Notes: generated by a model from the sequence alone, not told the origin. 64,000 bases of DNA from Wukongibacter sp050859025 (GCF_050859025.1 NZ_CP138200.1:1178001-1242000), one strand, 5' to 3'; numbered from the stretch's first letter, positions 1-8,585 are shown. Translations and numbers: made by a program.

Positions 1-1086
1 TTTATTAACCTTATATTTGTCCTGATTTTCAGCTTCAAATTTTTCTATCATAGTTAGGAGTTCTCTAGATTTAGGATCTACAGCATCATATACGTATACT
101 AACCCAGGTTTATCACCATTCATAATTTGATTATGGAAGGCTTCGCTTTCAGCAATATATTTTTCAGCTGCAAAACCTGCTATTGCTCCATCTCCTACAG
201 CAGTAGCAACTTGCTTAAGGAATTTCTCTCTTACGTCACCAACTGCGAATACGCCATCAATATTTGTTTCCATAATTTCATTAGTTAATACATATCCTCT
301 ATCAGTTAATTCAATTTGATCTTGGAAGATTTCTGTATTAGGTAAGTATCCAATAAATTCAAAACAAGTATCAACCTTTACAGGTATTAATTCATCAGTC
401 TTTAGATTTTTTAATACTACTGTATCTAAGTGACCTTCGCCTTCAAAGCTATCTACAACTGTATTCCATATGAATTCCATCTTTGGATTTGAAAGAGCCT
501 GTTCCTTTGCTATTTCATTACAATCCATTTTACCATTATCATGCATTACTGAAACGTATACCTTATTTGCAAACTTAGTTAAGAACATACCTTCCTCAAT
601 TGCTGCATCACCACTACCAATAACTAAAACGTCTTTTCCAGTGTTTGCAGCTGCATCACAGGTAGCACAGAAGGAGATCCCTTTATCGAATAAATAATTT
701 TCCTCATTTTTAGCTTTAGTTATTCTAGGCTTTCCACCTGTAGCTATTATAACTACTTTAGCTTCATATCTATTTCTGAAGGTTTCAACTATTTTCGTCT
801 CTCCTTCAAGGTTAACATTTTTTACATCTGTTAATTTGAAATTTACTCCAAATTTTTTAGCTTGCTTATGGAATAAATCCATTAGTCCTAAACCAGTACT
901 TCCCTCTGGGAAACCTGGATAGTTCTCCATTTCATTGGTATATGTTGCAAGGCCACCTACTAATGCCTTCTCTATTAATAAAGTATTTAATCTAGCTCTA
1001 CCACAGTAGATACCTGCTGTAAGTCCTGCTGCTCCGCCACCAATAATTACAACATCATATTGTTCAACTTTTTTTTCCCTTGCCAT
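1..1086 (-). CDS. trxB: Thioredoxin reductase with C-terminal extension, cut by the window edge
   Basis: FAD- and NADPH-dependent disulfide reductase. The sequence shows an N-terminal FAD-binding GGGAAGL near residues 16-22, the redox pair CATC at about 140-143, a second nucleotide-binding GSGDAA, and the closing VGDV near 283. Translation starts at the ATG at 1084-1086 with GGAGC just upstream. Bacterial TrxB is usually about 310 residues; here the frame is still open at residue 362. The extra part (after about residue 310) looks like the start of a thioredoxin/glutaredoxin-type fold but shows no CxxC so far. It is the last visible gene of the leftward sulfur operon, so it may supply reducing power for sulfane-sulfur handling rather than general thioredoxin reduction. 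The family call is firm; the role of the extension is inference. Confidence 0.9.
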   Translation of the reverse strand, partial: MAREKKVEQYDVVIIGGGAAGLTAGIYCGRARLNTLLIEKALVGGLATYTNEMENYPGFPEGSTGLGLMDLFHKQAKKFGVNFKLTDVKNVNLEGETKIVETFRNRYEAKVVIIATGGKPRITKAKNEENYLFDKGISFCATCDAAANTGKDVLVIGSGDAAIEEGMFLTKFANKVYVSVMHDNGKMDCNEIAKEQALSNPKMEFIWNTVVDSFEGEGHLDTVVLKNLKTDELIPVKVDTCFEFIGYLPNTEIFQDQIELTDRGYVLTNEIMETNIDGVFAVGDVREKFLKQVATAVGDGAIAGFAAEKYIAESEAFHNQIMNGDKPGLVYVYDAVDPKSRELLTMIEKFEAENQDKYKVNK

Positions 1087-1112
1087 TTTAATCAGCTCCA
1101 TCCAAATAATAA

Positions 1113-1646
1113 TTACATGAAATACTTAACAAGTAGTTTGCTTCCTACCATTGAACCAAGGAACATAAAGATTGCAAATACCCATCCAGAAAGTGATAAA
1201 GAAGAAATACCACTAAATAGCGCACCTATATTACAACCAAAACCTATTCTAGCACCATAACCCATTAACAGACCGCCTAAGATTGCTGCAATAATTTGCT
1301 TTTTAGATTTTATTTTCTTAAATTTAAATTGTGATGCCAATAAAGTAGCAAGTAATGCACCGAAAATAATTCCAAGATTTCTTAATGAACCAGGATCATT
1401 TAACATACCAGTCTCTAATGTTGCTTGGGCACCTTTACTGCTAAAGTAATACCATTTATCAACGTTTCCACCAAGGGCTCTGTATATCCAAGCTCCCCAA
1501 TTCGCAAATACTCCAGATACTCCCCAGGGATTTCCTGTAGTGGCAAATGTAACTATTTGGAATAATGATAGAAGGACTGCTCCAGTAACATATGTCCAAG
1601 CACCTTTGAACCATTTTTTATAATATTTGTTGTTTTTAATATCCAA
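1113..1646 (-). CDS. YeeE/YedE-family sulfur transporter, C-terminal half (TsuA-like)
   Basis: Integral membrane protein of the Sulf_transp (YeeE/YedE) family, 177 residues, about half of a full-length YeeE. It contains the conserved GFGCNIGA near the C-terminus, a cysteine motif of the thiosulfate channel, and several hydrophobic spans. A TTG start at 1644-1646 is chosen because a strong AGGAGGT lies 6 bases before it; the longer frame to 1691 has no such site. With the partner half at 2596-3291 it probably forms one channel that passes thiosulfate (or another sulfane-sulfur or selenium species) to the TusA-like carriers encoded between them. Family membership is clear, substrate is inferred from context. 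Confidence 0.88.
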   Translation of the reverse strand: MDIKNNKYYKKWFKGAWTYVTGAVLLSLFQIVTFATTGNPWGVSGVFANWGAWIYRALGGNVDKWYYFSSKGAQATLETGMLNDPGSLRNLGIIFGALLATLLASQFKFKKIKSKKQIIAAILGGLLMGYGARIGFGCNIGALFSGISSLSLSGWVFAIFMFLGSMVGSKLLVKYFM

Positions 1647-1739
1647 GACTGCACCTCCTCTTTTAAAAATGCTGCCAGTCCAAGTTGTCAATCATCAGAT
1701 TAAAGGTTAAAACAATATGGTGTAAATTACTAAAACTAT

Positions 1740-1967
1740 TTATTTAACCTTTTCAATAAAGATTTCCCATTCACCGTCATCAACTTCTTCGACCTCAACA
1801 TTATGACCATCTTTTCTAGCCCATTCAGGAATATTTTTCATAGCACAGCTATGGTCTATTTGAAGAATAAGCATATCGCCGATTTCTAATTCTTTTATTT
1901 TATTTTGAGCCTTAACTAGTGGTACAGGGCAAGCTTCACCTAAACAATCTAATTCATATTCTTTCAT
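1740..1967 (-). CDS. TusA/YeeD-like sulfur carrier, copy 1 of 3
   Basis: Small cytoplasmic TusA-family protein of 75 residues with the active-site motif CPVP (Cys13), preceded by Cys8. A second conserved DHSC motif near residue 40 and an IPEW segment resemble E. coli YeeD (TsuB), the partner of the thiosulfate channel YeeE. It likely accepts sulfur as a persulfide from the channel. The protein is identical to the two next copies upstream in the operon; the DNA differs only at a few silent positions. The start has AGGAGG 8 bases upstream. Confidence 0.93.
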   Translation of the reverse strand: MKEYELDCLGEACPVPLVKAQNKIKELEIGDMLILQIDHSCAMKNIPEWARKDGHNVEVEEVDDGEWEIFIEKVK

Positions 1968-2042
1968 TAATATAGCCTCCTAAATTTTAATAATTTTGCC
2001 AAGTTAAAATTGTGCAATTATATGAAACAAAACAACGAGTAT

Positions 2043-2270
2043 TTATTTAACCTTTTCAATAAAGATTTCCCATTCACCGTCATCAACTTCTTCGACTTCA
2101 ACATTATGACCATCTTTTCTAGCCCACTCAGGAATATTTTTCATAGCACAGCTATGGTCTATTTGAAGAATAAGCATATCGCCGATTTCTAATTCTTTTA
2201 TTTTATTTTGAGCCTTAACTAGTGGTACAGGGCAAGCTTCACCTAAACAATCTAATTCATACTCTTTCAT
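2043..2270 (-). CDS. TusA/YeeD-like sulfur carrier, copy 2 of 3
   Basis: Middle copy of the tandem triplet; 75 residues, same protein sequence as the copies at 1740 and 2345. The duplicated unit is the gene plus about 75 bases of leader carrying the AGGAGG ribosome site, giving a repeat period of 303 and 302 bp. The catalytic CPVP and DHSC motifs are intact, so the copy should be active. Identical proteins in tandem most simply raise dosage of the carrier relative to the two channel subunits on either side. Confidence 0.93.
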   Translation of the reverse strand: MKEYELDCLGEACPVPLVKAQNKIKELEIGDMLILQIDHSCAMKNIPEWARKDGHNVEVEEVDDGEWEIFIEKVK

Positions 2271-2344
2271 TAATATAGCCTCCTAAATTTTAATAATTTT
2301 GCCAAGTTAAAATTGTGCAATTATATGAAACAAAACACGAGTAT

Positions 2345-2572
2345 TTATTTAACCTTTTCAATAAAGATTTCCCATTCACCGTCATCAACTTCTTCGACTT
2401 CAACATTATGACCATCTTTTCTAGCCCACTCAGGAATATTTTTCATAGCACAGCTATGGTCTATTTGAAGAATAAGCATATCGCCGATTTCTAATTCTTT
2501 TATTTTATTTTGAGCCTTAACTAGTGGTACAGGGCAAGCTTCACCTAAACAATCTAATTCATATTCTTTCAT
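2345..2572 (-). CDS. TusA/YeeD-like sulfur carrier, copy 3 of 3
   Basis: First copy in transcription order, directly after the N-terminal channel half (gap 23 bases). The protein is identical to the other two copies, but its leader differs: the ribosome site is GAGGAGG before TTTTTA and the start codon, so this is probably the parental copy whose downstream unit was amplified. Same CPVP active site and DHSC motif. Confidence 0.93.
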   Translation of the reverse strand: MKEYELDCLGEACPVPLVKAQNKIKELEIGDMLILQIDHSCAMKNIPEWARKDGHNVEVEEVDDGEWEIFIEKVK

Positions 2573-2595
2573 TAAAAAGACCTCCTCAATATCAT

Positions 2596-3291
2596 CTATT
2601 CTTCATTTTTTCTGTTTTCCCAATTTTCAGCAAATATATAAAGCGCTGCAATTATTAGGAGATTAACTACTAGTCCACCAAACCATCCAAATACATCAGG
2701 AAGGAATATAGCTTTACCTTTTAACATAAAATTAAGCTTCCACCATCCAAAATCATGAGCTCCCCAAAGAGAACCTATTATGAAAAAGATAAGTGATAGT
2801 ACTTGCATGTGAAAGCCTTCACCGACTCTCATCAAAGTACCTGAAGCACATCCACCAGCTATAACCATACCAATACCAAATATAAAGGCACCAACGGCTG
2901 TTGCTATGCTAATCGGAACAACATAGCTTTGACCTGGTATAGGTAAACCTTTAACATATGCTCCGTATTTTATAGCGGTGAATCCAATTGAAGTTATTGC
3001 GAATGCTATAAGTACGGCTCTTGTTAAAGTTGTACCGCCAGTCAAATACGGATCTCTCATTGAAGCAGTAAAGCAAAATCTTGCTTTCTGAAGGATAAAA
3101 CCAAAGGAGATACCTATTAACCAGAAAAGCGCCAATTTACCTGATACTGTAGATAGATAAATTCCAAAGGCTAAAAGCACAACAGCTACTCCAATGCCTA
3201 AAGGAAGCTGATTTTTTTTAGGCTTTCTCTTTCGTGCTCTTGATGAAGAACTTCTTCTAGTAGAAACCTGAGCATTATTTGTTTCTGTCAT
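2596..3291 (-). CDS. YeeE/YedE-family sulfur transporter, N-terminal half (TsuA-like)
   Basis: Membrane protein of 231 residues. After a basic Ser/Arg/Lys-rich tail it has multiple membrane spans and two cysteine motifs typical of the N-terminal part of YeeE/YedE proteins, RFCF and AGGCASG. The ATG at 3289-3291 is preferred to the one at 3318 because AAAGGAG lies 9 bases before it. It is first in the operon, before three TusA-like carriers and the C-terminal half at 1113. Thiosulfate uptake (TsuA) is the best-studied role of the family; other members are linked to selenium, which cannot be excluded. Confidence 0.88.
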   Translation of the reverse strand: MTETNNAQVSTRRSSSSRARKRKPKKNQLPLGIGVAVVLLAFGIYLSTVSGKLALFWLIGISFGFILQKARFCFTASMRDPYLTGGTTLTRAVLIAFAITSIGFTAIKYGAYVKGLPIPGQSYVVPISIATAVGAFIFGIGMVIAGGCASGTLMRVGEGFHMQVLSLIFFIIGSLWGAHDFGWWKLNFMLKGKAIFLPDVFGWFGGLVVNLLIIAALYIFAENWENRKNEE

Positions 3292-3506
3292 ATCATCACA
3301 CTCCTTTAACAACGACATTATTTTAACAATTTCTTGGTTATTATTTTAACATATATCATACATTTTCTTTTATCTGATATGATTATATTGTATTGAAATA
3401 AGTTATAGCAGTTTAAATTTTCTTGAAATAGAGCTTGGATTGATTTAGGATTAACATATTAGATGTGGAGAATAATAATTATTACTACTAGGTATAAGAG
3501 AATGTT

Positions 3507-3610
3507 ATATAGAGATTCCAGTCAAAACTTTAATTTATACACATCAAAAATCCTAAGAAGCATCGGATATTTTGATATGTATAAATTAAGATTTACTTGG
3601 AACTTTCTAT
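3507..3610. repeat. Long imperfect palindrome, element P copy 1
   Basis: Arms of about 47 bases pair almost end to end: the left arm runs from TATAGAGATTCCA to ATCAAAAATCC, the right arm is its imperfect complement, and the loop contains AAGCAT. A related element lies at 8594-8670. It sits in the 450-bp gap between the divergent sulfur operon and the LysR gene; otherwise only the LysR promoter is evident there. Confidence 0.75.
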
Positions 3611-3621
3611 AATTGAATATT

Positions 3622-3650
3622 TTGATAGTTTTAAGGGTAAGTGTTATAAT
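3622..3650 (+). promoter_or_regulatory. Sigma-A promoter of the LysR gene
   Basis: TTGATA, 17-base spacer, TATAAT. It predicts a leader of roughly 87 bases before the start at 3744. Confidence 0.7.
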
Positions 3651-3743
3651 GTTATTTAACAATCTATTAAAATTACATCACTGTCATGAAATTAACAAAA
3701 GTCTGTGAGTTAGAATTAGACAGATTTAGAAAGAAGGTGTATT

Positions 3744-4640
3744 ATGCATATAGAGTGTTTTGAATATTTTTATAAAGTTGCAACTGTTAAAAGTATATCT
3801 AAGGTTGCTAAAAGTGCCCATATCTCTCAATCGGCTTTGAGCCAGCAAATACAAAAGCTAGAAGATAGTCTGGGATTCAAGCTTTTGGAGAGAAGCAATA
3901 AGGGTGTTAGATTAACGGAGATGGGAAACATAGCTTTAAAGTATTCTGATAATATAACTAGGACATATAAAACAATGATAGAGGAATTGGAGAATGCTAA
4001 AAGGAAAAAACAAATACTAAGGATTGAAGCAGTTTTTCCTATAGCTAATTATGCATTGCCCTGTACATTGTATGAGACAAAAGAAAAATTTCAGAATCAT
4101 AATTATGATTTGGTTTCTAATTTTTCTGAGAATATAAAACAAAATGTTCTGAATAACATTTGTGATATGGGTTTTATATATGGAAAGCCATCTGATGATT
4201 CTTTCTCTTATTTTAAGGTAGGTACTGATAAGATAGTTTTAGTAGCTTCAATGGATTACAAAATCCAAGATGAAATTAGTACTAGGGAGCTAATGGAGTA
4301 TCCTTTAATAACATTAAAAGAGGAGACTGAAATTGAAGAAAAATTGAAGAAAAATATTGAAAATTTAGGTTATAATTTTGAAGGACTTAACACTTTGTTT
4401 GATTTGCATTCGATTGAAGCAGTTAAAGCTTCTGTACTTAAAGGATATGGAATCTCATTTTTATCATATTTAACAATAAAACAGGAGATATATAAAAAAC
4501 AAATTAAGGTTATAGATTTTAAGGACTTCAGCTTAGATTGCGACGTATATTTAATTACAAAAAAAGATAGTCATAGCAATGAATTGGCTAATGAATTTAT
4601 ACAGTACTTTAAAAAGATTGGACAGAAAAGCTTTTGCTAA
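3744..4640 (+). CDS. LysR-family transcriptional regulator
   Basis: 298-residue LysR regulator. The N-terminal winged helix-turn-helix (residues 1-60) includes SQSALSQQIQKLE, followed by a linker helix and the substrate-binding domain (about 90-290). The ATG has AAGAAGGTG upstream. It is divergent from the sulfur operon and 3 bases from the convergent fourth TusA-like gene, so it probably controls thiosulfate or sulfur uptake in response to a sulfur metabolite. This role is inferred from position only. Confidence 0.9.
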   Translation: MHIECFEYFYKVATVKSISKVAKSAHISQSALSQQIQKLEDSLGFKLLERSNKGVRLTEMGNIALKYSDNITRTYKTMIEELENAKRKKQILRIEAVFPIANYALPCTLYETKEKFQNHNYDLVSNFSENIKQNVLNNICDMGFIYGKPSDDSFSYFKVGTDKIVLVASMDYKIQDEISTRELMEYPLITLKEETEIEEKLKKNIENLGYNFEGLNTLFDLHSIEAVKASVLKGYGISFLSYLTIKQEIYKKQIKVIDFKDFSLDCDVYLITKKDSHSNELANEFIQYFKKIGQKSFC

Positions 4641-4643
4641 GGG

Positions 4644-4862
4644 TTAACATTTGGTTATAATAATTTCCCATACTCCATTAATGACTTCTTCTGTCTGTAT
4701 TGAAACTTTTTTATTTTTATAATGGTCAAGGATTGAGTTAGCTACACAGCTATGATCGGTTACTACCTTTATAGATTCTTGGGACTTCATAGTTTGAAGT
4801 TCTTTCTTTATTTTTACTATTGGAATTGGACATATATCACCTAAACAATCGAGTGTTTTCAT
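4644..4862 (-). CDS. TusA/YeeD-like sulfur carrier, divergent fourth copy
   Basis: 72 residues, with CPIP (catalytic Cys11), DCLGD before it and the DHSC motif as in the tandem triplet, but otherwise clearly diverged (for example DHSCVANS in place of DHSCAMKN). The start is an ATG with a weak upstream site AAGGGGTAG. It is convergent with the LysR gene (3 bp gap). It is either a second carrier with a different client or an older paralog. Confidence 0.88.
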   Translation of the reverse strand: MKTLDCLGDICPIPIVKIKKELQTMKSQESIKVVTDHSCVANSILDHYKNKKVSIQTEEVINGVWEIIITKC

Positions 4863-4956
4863 ATAAACTACCCCTTGTATGAAGTATATATTTTAGTATA
4901 ACTTTATCATATTTCTGTACTTTTAACAACCTAAACTAAAACATGGAGAGATAAAA

Positions 4957-5928
4957 ATGAAAGTTTATCTAATTACAGGCGGAGCAGGATTTATTGGATC
5001 AAATTTTATCAAATATCTATTAAGTAAAGGTGAAAATACAAGGATTATCAATGTTGACAAATTGACATATGCTGGAAGCTTAGATAATATAAGCTTTGCT
5101 AGAAACATGGGTAATCATATCTTTATCAAAGAAGATATATGCAATAAAAGAGAAATTGATAAAATAATGAATAATTTCAAACCAGATTATATAGTAAATT
5201 TTGCAGCTGAATCCCATGTGGATAGAAGTATTGAAGATAGTGAGGACTTTGTTAAAACGAATGTTCTTGGAACGGGTATTCTATTGCAGAGTGCTTTAAA
5301 ATATGGTATAAAAAAATTTGTACAAATATCTACTGATGAGGTATATGGTTCAATTAATAAAGGGCTTTTCACTGAAGAATCGCCATTAAAGCCTAATAAT
5401 CCATATTCTGCAAGCAAAGCCTCTGCTGATTTGCTTGTTCAATCATTTTATAATACTTACAAGCTGCCTATTAACATTACACGTTGTACTAATAACTATG
5501 GTTTAAATCAACATTTTGAAAAATTAATACCGACGGTGATAAAACATTGTTTAGAAGGGAAAAATATTCCTGTGTATGGTGATGGGAAAAATATTCGAGA
5601 TTGGATATATGTCTGCGATCATTGTAGTGCTATATATACAGTTGTACAAAAAGGATTAATAGGTGAAGTTTATAATATTAGTGCCGATATGGAGATGCAA
5701 AATATAGAAATAATTAGATTCATCATAAAAGAAATATATAAATTACTTTCTCAAAGCGATGAACGAAAAAAATATATAAACGAGAATCTAATACAATATG
5801 TTGAGGATAGGAAGGGCCATGATAGAAGATATGCCATTGATGCTAGTAAAATCAAAAATACTTTAAATTGGAGTGCTGTTCAAAACCTTGAAGAAGGATT
5901 AAGAAAAACTATTAGAAGTTATCTATAA
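4957..5928 (+). CDS. rmlB: dTDP-glucose 4,6-dehydratase (RmlB family)
   Basis: Extended short-chain dehydrogenase that converts dTDP-glucose to dTDP-4-keto-6-deoxyglucose. Visible are the NAD-binding GGAGFIGSN at 8-16, TDEVYGS around 126-132 and the catalytic YSASK at about 150-154, plus RCTNNYG in the substrate region. Length (323) fits the family. It has a GGAGAG ribosome site and is first in a co-directional run with RmlA and a WecE-like aminotransferase, which supports a nucleotide-activated amino-sugar pathway. No RmlC or RmlD is present, so rhamnose is not the product. Confidence 0.93.
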   Translation: MKVYLITGGAGFIGSNFIKYLLSKGENTRIINVDKLTYAGSLDNISFARNMGNHIFIKEDICNKREIDKIMNNFKPDYIVNFAAESHVDRSIEDSEDFVKTNVLGTGILLQSALKYGIKKFVQISTDEVYGSINKGLFTEESPLKPNNPYSASKASADLLVQSFYNTYKLPINITRCTNNYGLNQHFEKLIPTVIKHCLEGKNIPVYGDGKNIRDWIYVCDHCSAIYTVVQKGLIGEVYNISADMEMQNIEIIRFIIKEIYKLLSQSDERKKYINENLIQYVEDRKGHDRRYAIDASKIKNTLNWSAVQNLEEGLRKTIRSYL

Positions 5929-5962
5929 TATTATCTTAGAATATTTGCTAACGGAGGAAAAA

Positions 5963-6700
5963 ATGAAGGGGATTATACTTGCAGGTGGAAAGGGAACTAG
6001 GCTGTATCCATTAACTAAGATCACAAACAAACACATTCTTCCAGTGGGGAAGGAGCCTATGATTTTTAATCCTATAAAACAGCTGATTTCAGTGGGAATC
6101 AAAGACATTTTAATTGTAACTAGTAGAGAGCATATGGGTGCTTTAGTGAATCTTTTAGGGAGTGGAAGAGAATTTGGATGTAGTTTTACCTTTAAAGTAC
6201 AAGATGAGCCGAAGGGTATTGCCGATGCATTGCTTTTAGGTGAGAACTTTGCTGGAGGAGATTCAATAGTAGTAATATTAGGAGACAATATAGCATCCCA
6301 TAGTATTAAACCCTATGTAGAGAAATTTGAGAATCAAGATATAGGTGCTAAGGTTCTATTGAAGGAGGTTAATGAACCTCATTTATTTGGAATAGCTGCA
6401 CTGGATGAAACCAAAATTGTTAAAATACAGGAAAAACCTGATAAGCCTGAAAGTAATTATGCAGTAATTGGAATTTATATGTACGATAATAATGTATTTG
6501 ATATAATAAGAAAAATAGATTATTCTCTTAGGGGAGAATTAGAGATAACATCAGTAAATAATGAATATATAAAAAGGAATCAATTGACCTATGATATACT
6601 GAGAGGTTATTGGACTGATGCTGGAACATTTGAAACATATAAATTAGCAAATGAAATTTTGTTTAATATCGACAATAAAATAATATCCGGTGATGAATAA
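5963..6700 (+). CDS. rmlA: Glucose-1-phosphate thymidylyltransferase (short RmlA type)
   Basis: Makes dTDP-glucose from glucose-1-phosphate and dTTP. The nucleotidyltransferase signature GGKGTRLYPLT is at the N-terminus, with KHILPVGK (phosphate-binding Lys) and GDNI at the metal site. The start is the ATG at 5963, preceded by CGGAGG; an upstream TTG at 5945 lies before that site. It is 245 residues, so the short class lacking the C-terminal extension of 290-residue RmlA. Its stop overlaps the next start by one base, indicating translational coupling. Confidence 0.92.
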   Translation: MKGIILAGGKGTRLYPLTKITNKHILPVGKEPMIFNPIKQLISVGIKDILIVTSREHMGALVNLLGSGREFGCSFTFKVQDEPKGIADALLLGENFAGGDSIVVILGDNIASHSIKPYVEKFENQDIGAKVLLKEVNEPHLFGIAALDETKIVKIQEKPDKPESNYAVIGIYMYDNNVFDIIRKIDYSLRGELEITSVNNEYIKRNQLTYDILRGYWTDAGTFETYKLANEILFNIDNKIISGDE

Positions 6701-7845
6701 TGAAAATACCATATAATAATATCTTCTACACTGAAAAAGAAATTGAATATGTTAAGGATGCACTTGAAAAACAACAGATAAATGCAGACGGAAAATATAC
6801 TAAACTGGTAAGTTCTCTTTTAGAGGATAATTTTGGTATAGAAAAAATATTAATGACAACCTCAGGAACTCATGCTTTAGAGATGGCGTCTATGCTAATT
6901 GAGATAAAACCCAATGATGAAGTAATAATGCCATCATTTACATTTCCATCTACTGCTAATGCAGTCATGATACATGGTGCAAAACCAGTATTTGCAGATA
7001 TAAAGAGTGATACACTAAATATTGATCCGGCAGATATAGAAGCAAAGATTACAAAGAAAACAAAAGCCATAATTCCTGTTCATTATGGTGGAATAGGATG
7101 TCAAATGGACATTATTATGGACATAGCCAAAAGCCATGACTTATATGTTATTGAGGATGCTGCTCAAGGAGTAAATGCAAAATATAAGGAAAAATTTTTA
7201 GGTGCATGGGGCCATATTGGATGCTATAGCTTTCATGGAACCAAGAATTATATAAGTGGTGAAGGTGGAGCTGTGGCAATAAACATTTCTGATAGCGAGT
7301 TAATAAAAAAAGCTGAAATCATTCGTCAAAAAGGAACAAATCGTCAAGAATTTATAAGAGGTGAGGCTAAGCGATATTCTTGGGTCGATATAGGTTCTAG
7401 CTATGGGCCATCAGATATTCTAATGGCTATTTTATATGCACAAATAGAGCAAATGGATATAATAAAAGCTAAGCGAAGAGTAATTAATGATTTTTATTCC
7501 GAAAATTTGAGTAAATATATAGATGCTGGAAAGATAAAATCTATGACATATATTCCTGAAAAATGCGACTCCAATTACCACTTGTACTACCTTATATTTC
7601 ATAGTGAAAAAGATCGTGATAAGATGATTGAAAAATTGAAAGAGAAAGGTATTTCTGCCGTTATACATTTTGTTCCACTCCATAGTTCAAGTATGGGAAG
7701 GAAATTGGGATATACACCCTCAGATTTACCCATAACTGAAAATGCAAGTAGATGCCTAGTCAGACTTCCTATGTATACAAATATGACAGAGGATGAGATG
7801 TATTACATAATAGAGACAATAGACAGTATATTCAAGGAGTTTTAA
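6700..7845 (+). CDS. wecE: dTDP-4-keto-6-deoxyhexose transaminase (WecE-like)
   Basis: PLP-dependent DegT/DnrJ/EryC1/StrS aminotransferase of 381 residues. Similarity to WecE/RffA runs along the whole chain: GDEVIMPSFTF-like segment, PVHYGG, EDAAQGV and SFHGTKN with the Schiff-base Lys182. WecE makes dTDP-4-amino-4,6-dideoxygalactose from the RmlB product, which fits the two preceding genes. The exact stereochemistry cannot be read from sequence. It starts at TAATG overlapping rmlA. Confidence 0.92.
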   Translation: MKIPYNNIFYTEKEIEYVKDALEKQQINADGKYTKLVSSLLEDNFGIEKILMTTSGTHALEMASMLIEIKPNDEVIMPSFTFPSTANAVMIHGAKPVFADIKSDTLNIDPADIEAKITKKTKAIIPVHYGGIGCQMDIIMDIAKSHDLYVIEDAAQGVNAKYKEKFLGAWGHIGCYSFHGTKNYISGEGGAVAINISDSELIKKAEIIRQKGTNRQEFIRGEAKRYSWVDIGSSYGPSDILMAILYAQIEQMDIIKAKRRVINDFYSENLSKYIDAGKIKSMTYIPEKCDSNYHLYYLIFHSEKDRDKMIEKLKEKGISAVIHFVPLHSSSMGRKLGYTPSDLPITENASRCLVRLPMYTNMTEDEMYYIIETIDSIFKEF

Positions 7846-7847
7846 AG

Positions 7848-8585
7848 ATGTGGAGTAGTGTTTCAGCAATAATTCCAGTGTATAATAGCATAAAATCTTT
7901 GGACGAGTTATATTATAGGTTATCTGAGGAGCTAGAGAAGATTTCTAGTAAATATGAAATTATATTGATAGATGATGGAAGTATAGATAAGAGCTACGAA
8001 AAGATGAGAGAGCTCCGTGAAAAAGATAATAGGGTTAAGATTATACAATTGGACGGGAATTTTGGTCAGCAAAATGCAATAATGTGTGGGTTTCACCATG
8101 CACAGGGAGAATACATAGTTACCCTGGACGATGATCTTCAACATATGCCTGAATATATAGAAAAGCTCCTTAATAAACTTGATGAGGGGTATGATGTAGT
8201 TTATGGAATCGCTGAAAAAAAGCAGCATTCCTTTTATAGAAATTTAGGCTCAAAAATAACCAATTATTTGTTCAATAAAATATGTTCTAAGCCTAAAGAC
8301 ATAAGAGTGAGTAGCTTTAGAGTCATCAAAAGAGATGTACTAATAGATATTATTAAGAATGATTTTGCCTTTGTGTATATATCAGCTATAACATTAAAAA
8401 TAACTAAAAACATTGGAAATGTATGTATCAAGCATGATGCGAGAAAATATGGAAACTCAAATTATAACTTTGCAAAATTGTTAAAGCTATTTGTCAAATT
8501 GTATGTATATTATTCAAACACAAGGTTTACAAAAATATTTATTTCATCAGCTCCTCAGTTTAGAATAAAGGATAAAATGTTGTAG
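7848..8585 (+). CDS. Glycosyltransferase family 2, short polyprenyl-phosphate type
   Basis: GT-A fold transferase of the ArnC/GtrB/DPM1 group: N-terminal PVYNS, IDDGSIDKS near residues 40-48 and the metal site LDDDLQHMPE near 92-101, with HDARKYGNSNY near the C-terminus where ArnC-like proteins carry a similar motif. ArnC/GtrB proteins are about 310-325 residues and end in two membrane helices; this one is 245 residues and stops after the catalytic domain. It probably moves the dTDP-amino sugar to a lipid carrier, possibly for the GT39-like protein at 12489. The missing helices could mean a truncation. Confidence 0.85.
   Translation: MWSSVSAIIPVYNSIKSLDELYYRLSEELEKISSKYEIILIDDGSIDKSYEKMRELREKDNRVKIIQLDGNFGQQNAIMCGFHHAQGEYIVTLDDDLQHMPEYIEKLLNKLDEGYDVVYGIAEKKQHSFYRNLGSKITNYLFNKICSKPKDIRVSSFRVIKRDVLIDIIKNDFAFVYISAITLKITKNIGNVCIKHDARKYGNSNYNFAKLLKLFVKLYVYYSNTRFTKIFISSAPQFRIKDKML

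Larger units (their letters stand above)
1740..2572 (-). repeat. Tandem triplication of the TusA-like gene unit
   Basis: Three near-identical units of 303 and 302 bp (gene plus leader). The few substitutions visible are synonymous, for example gacctc/gacttc and cattca/cactca, plus a one-base length difference in the spacer. This suggests recent amplification or continuing gene conversion under protein-level selection. Confidence 0.95.

Noticed and set aside
4957..7845. Rhamnose biosynthesis
   Set aside because: RmlC and RmlD are absent and a WecE-like transaminase follows, pointing to an amino sugar instead.
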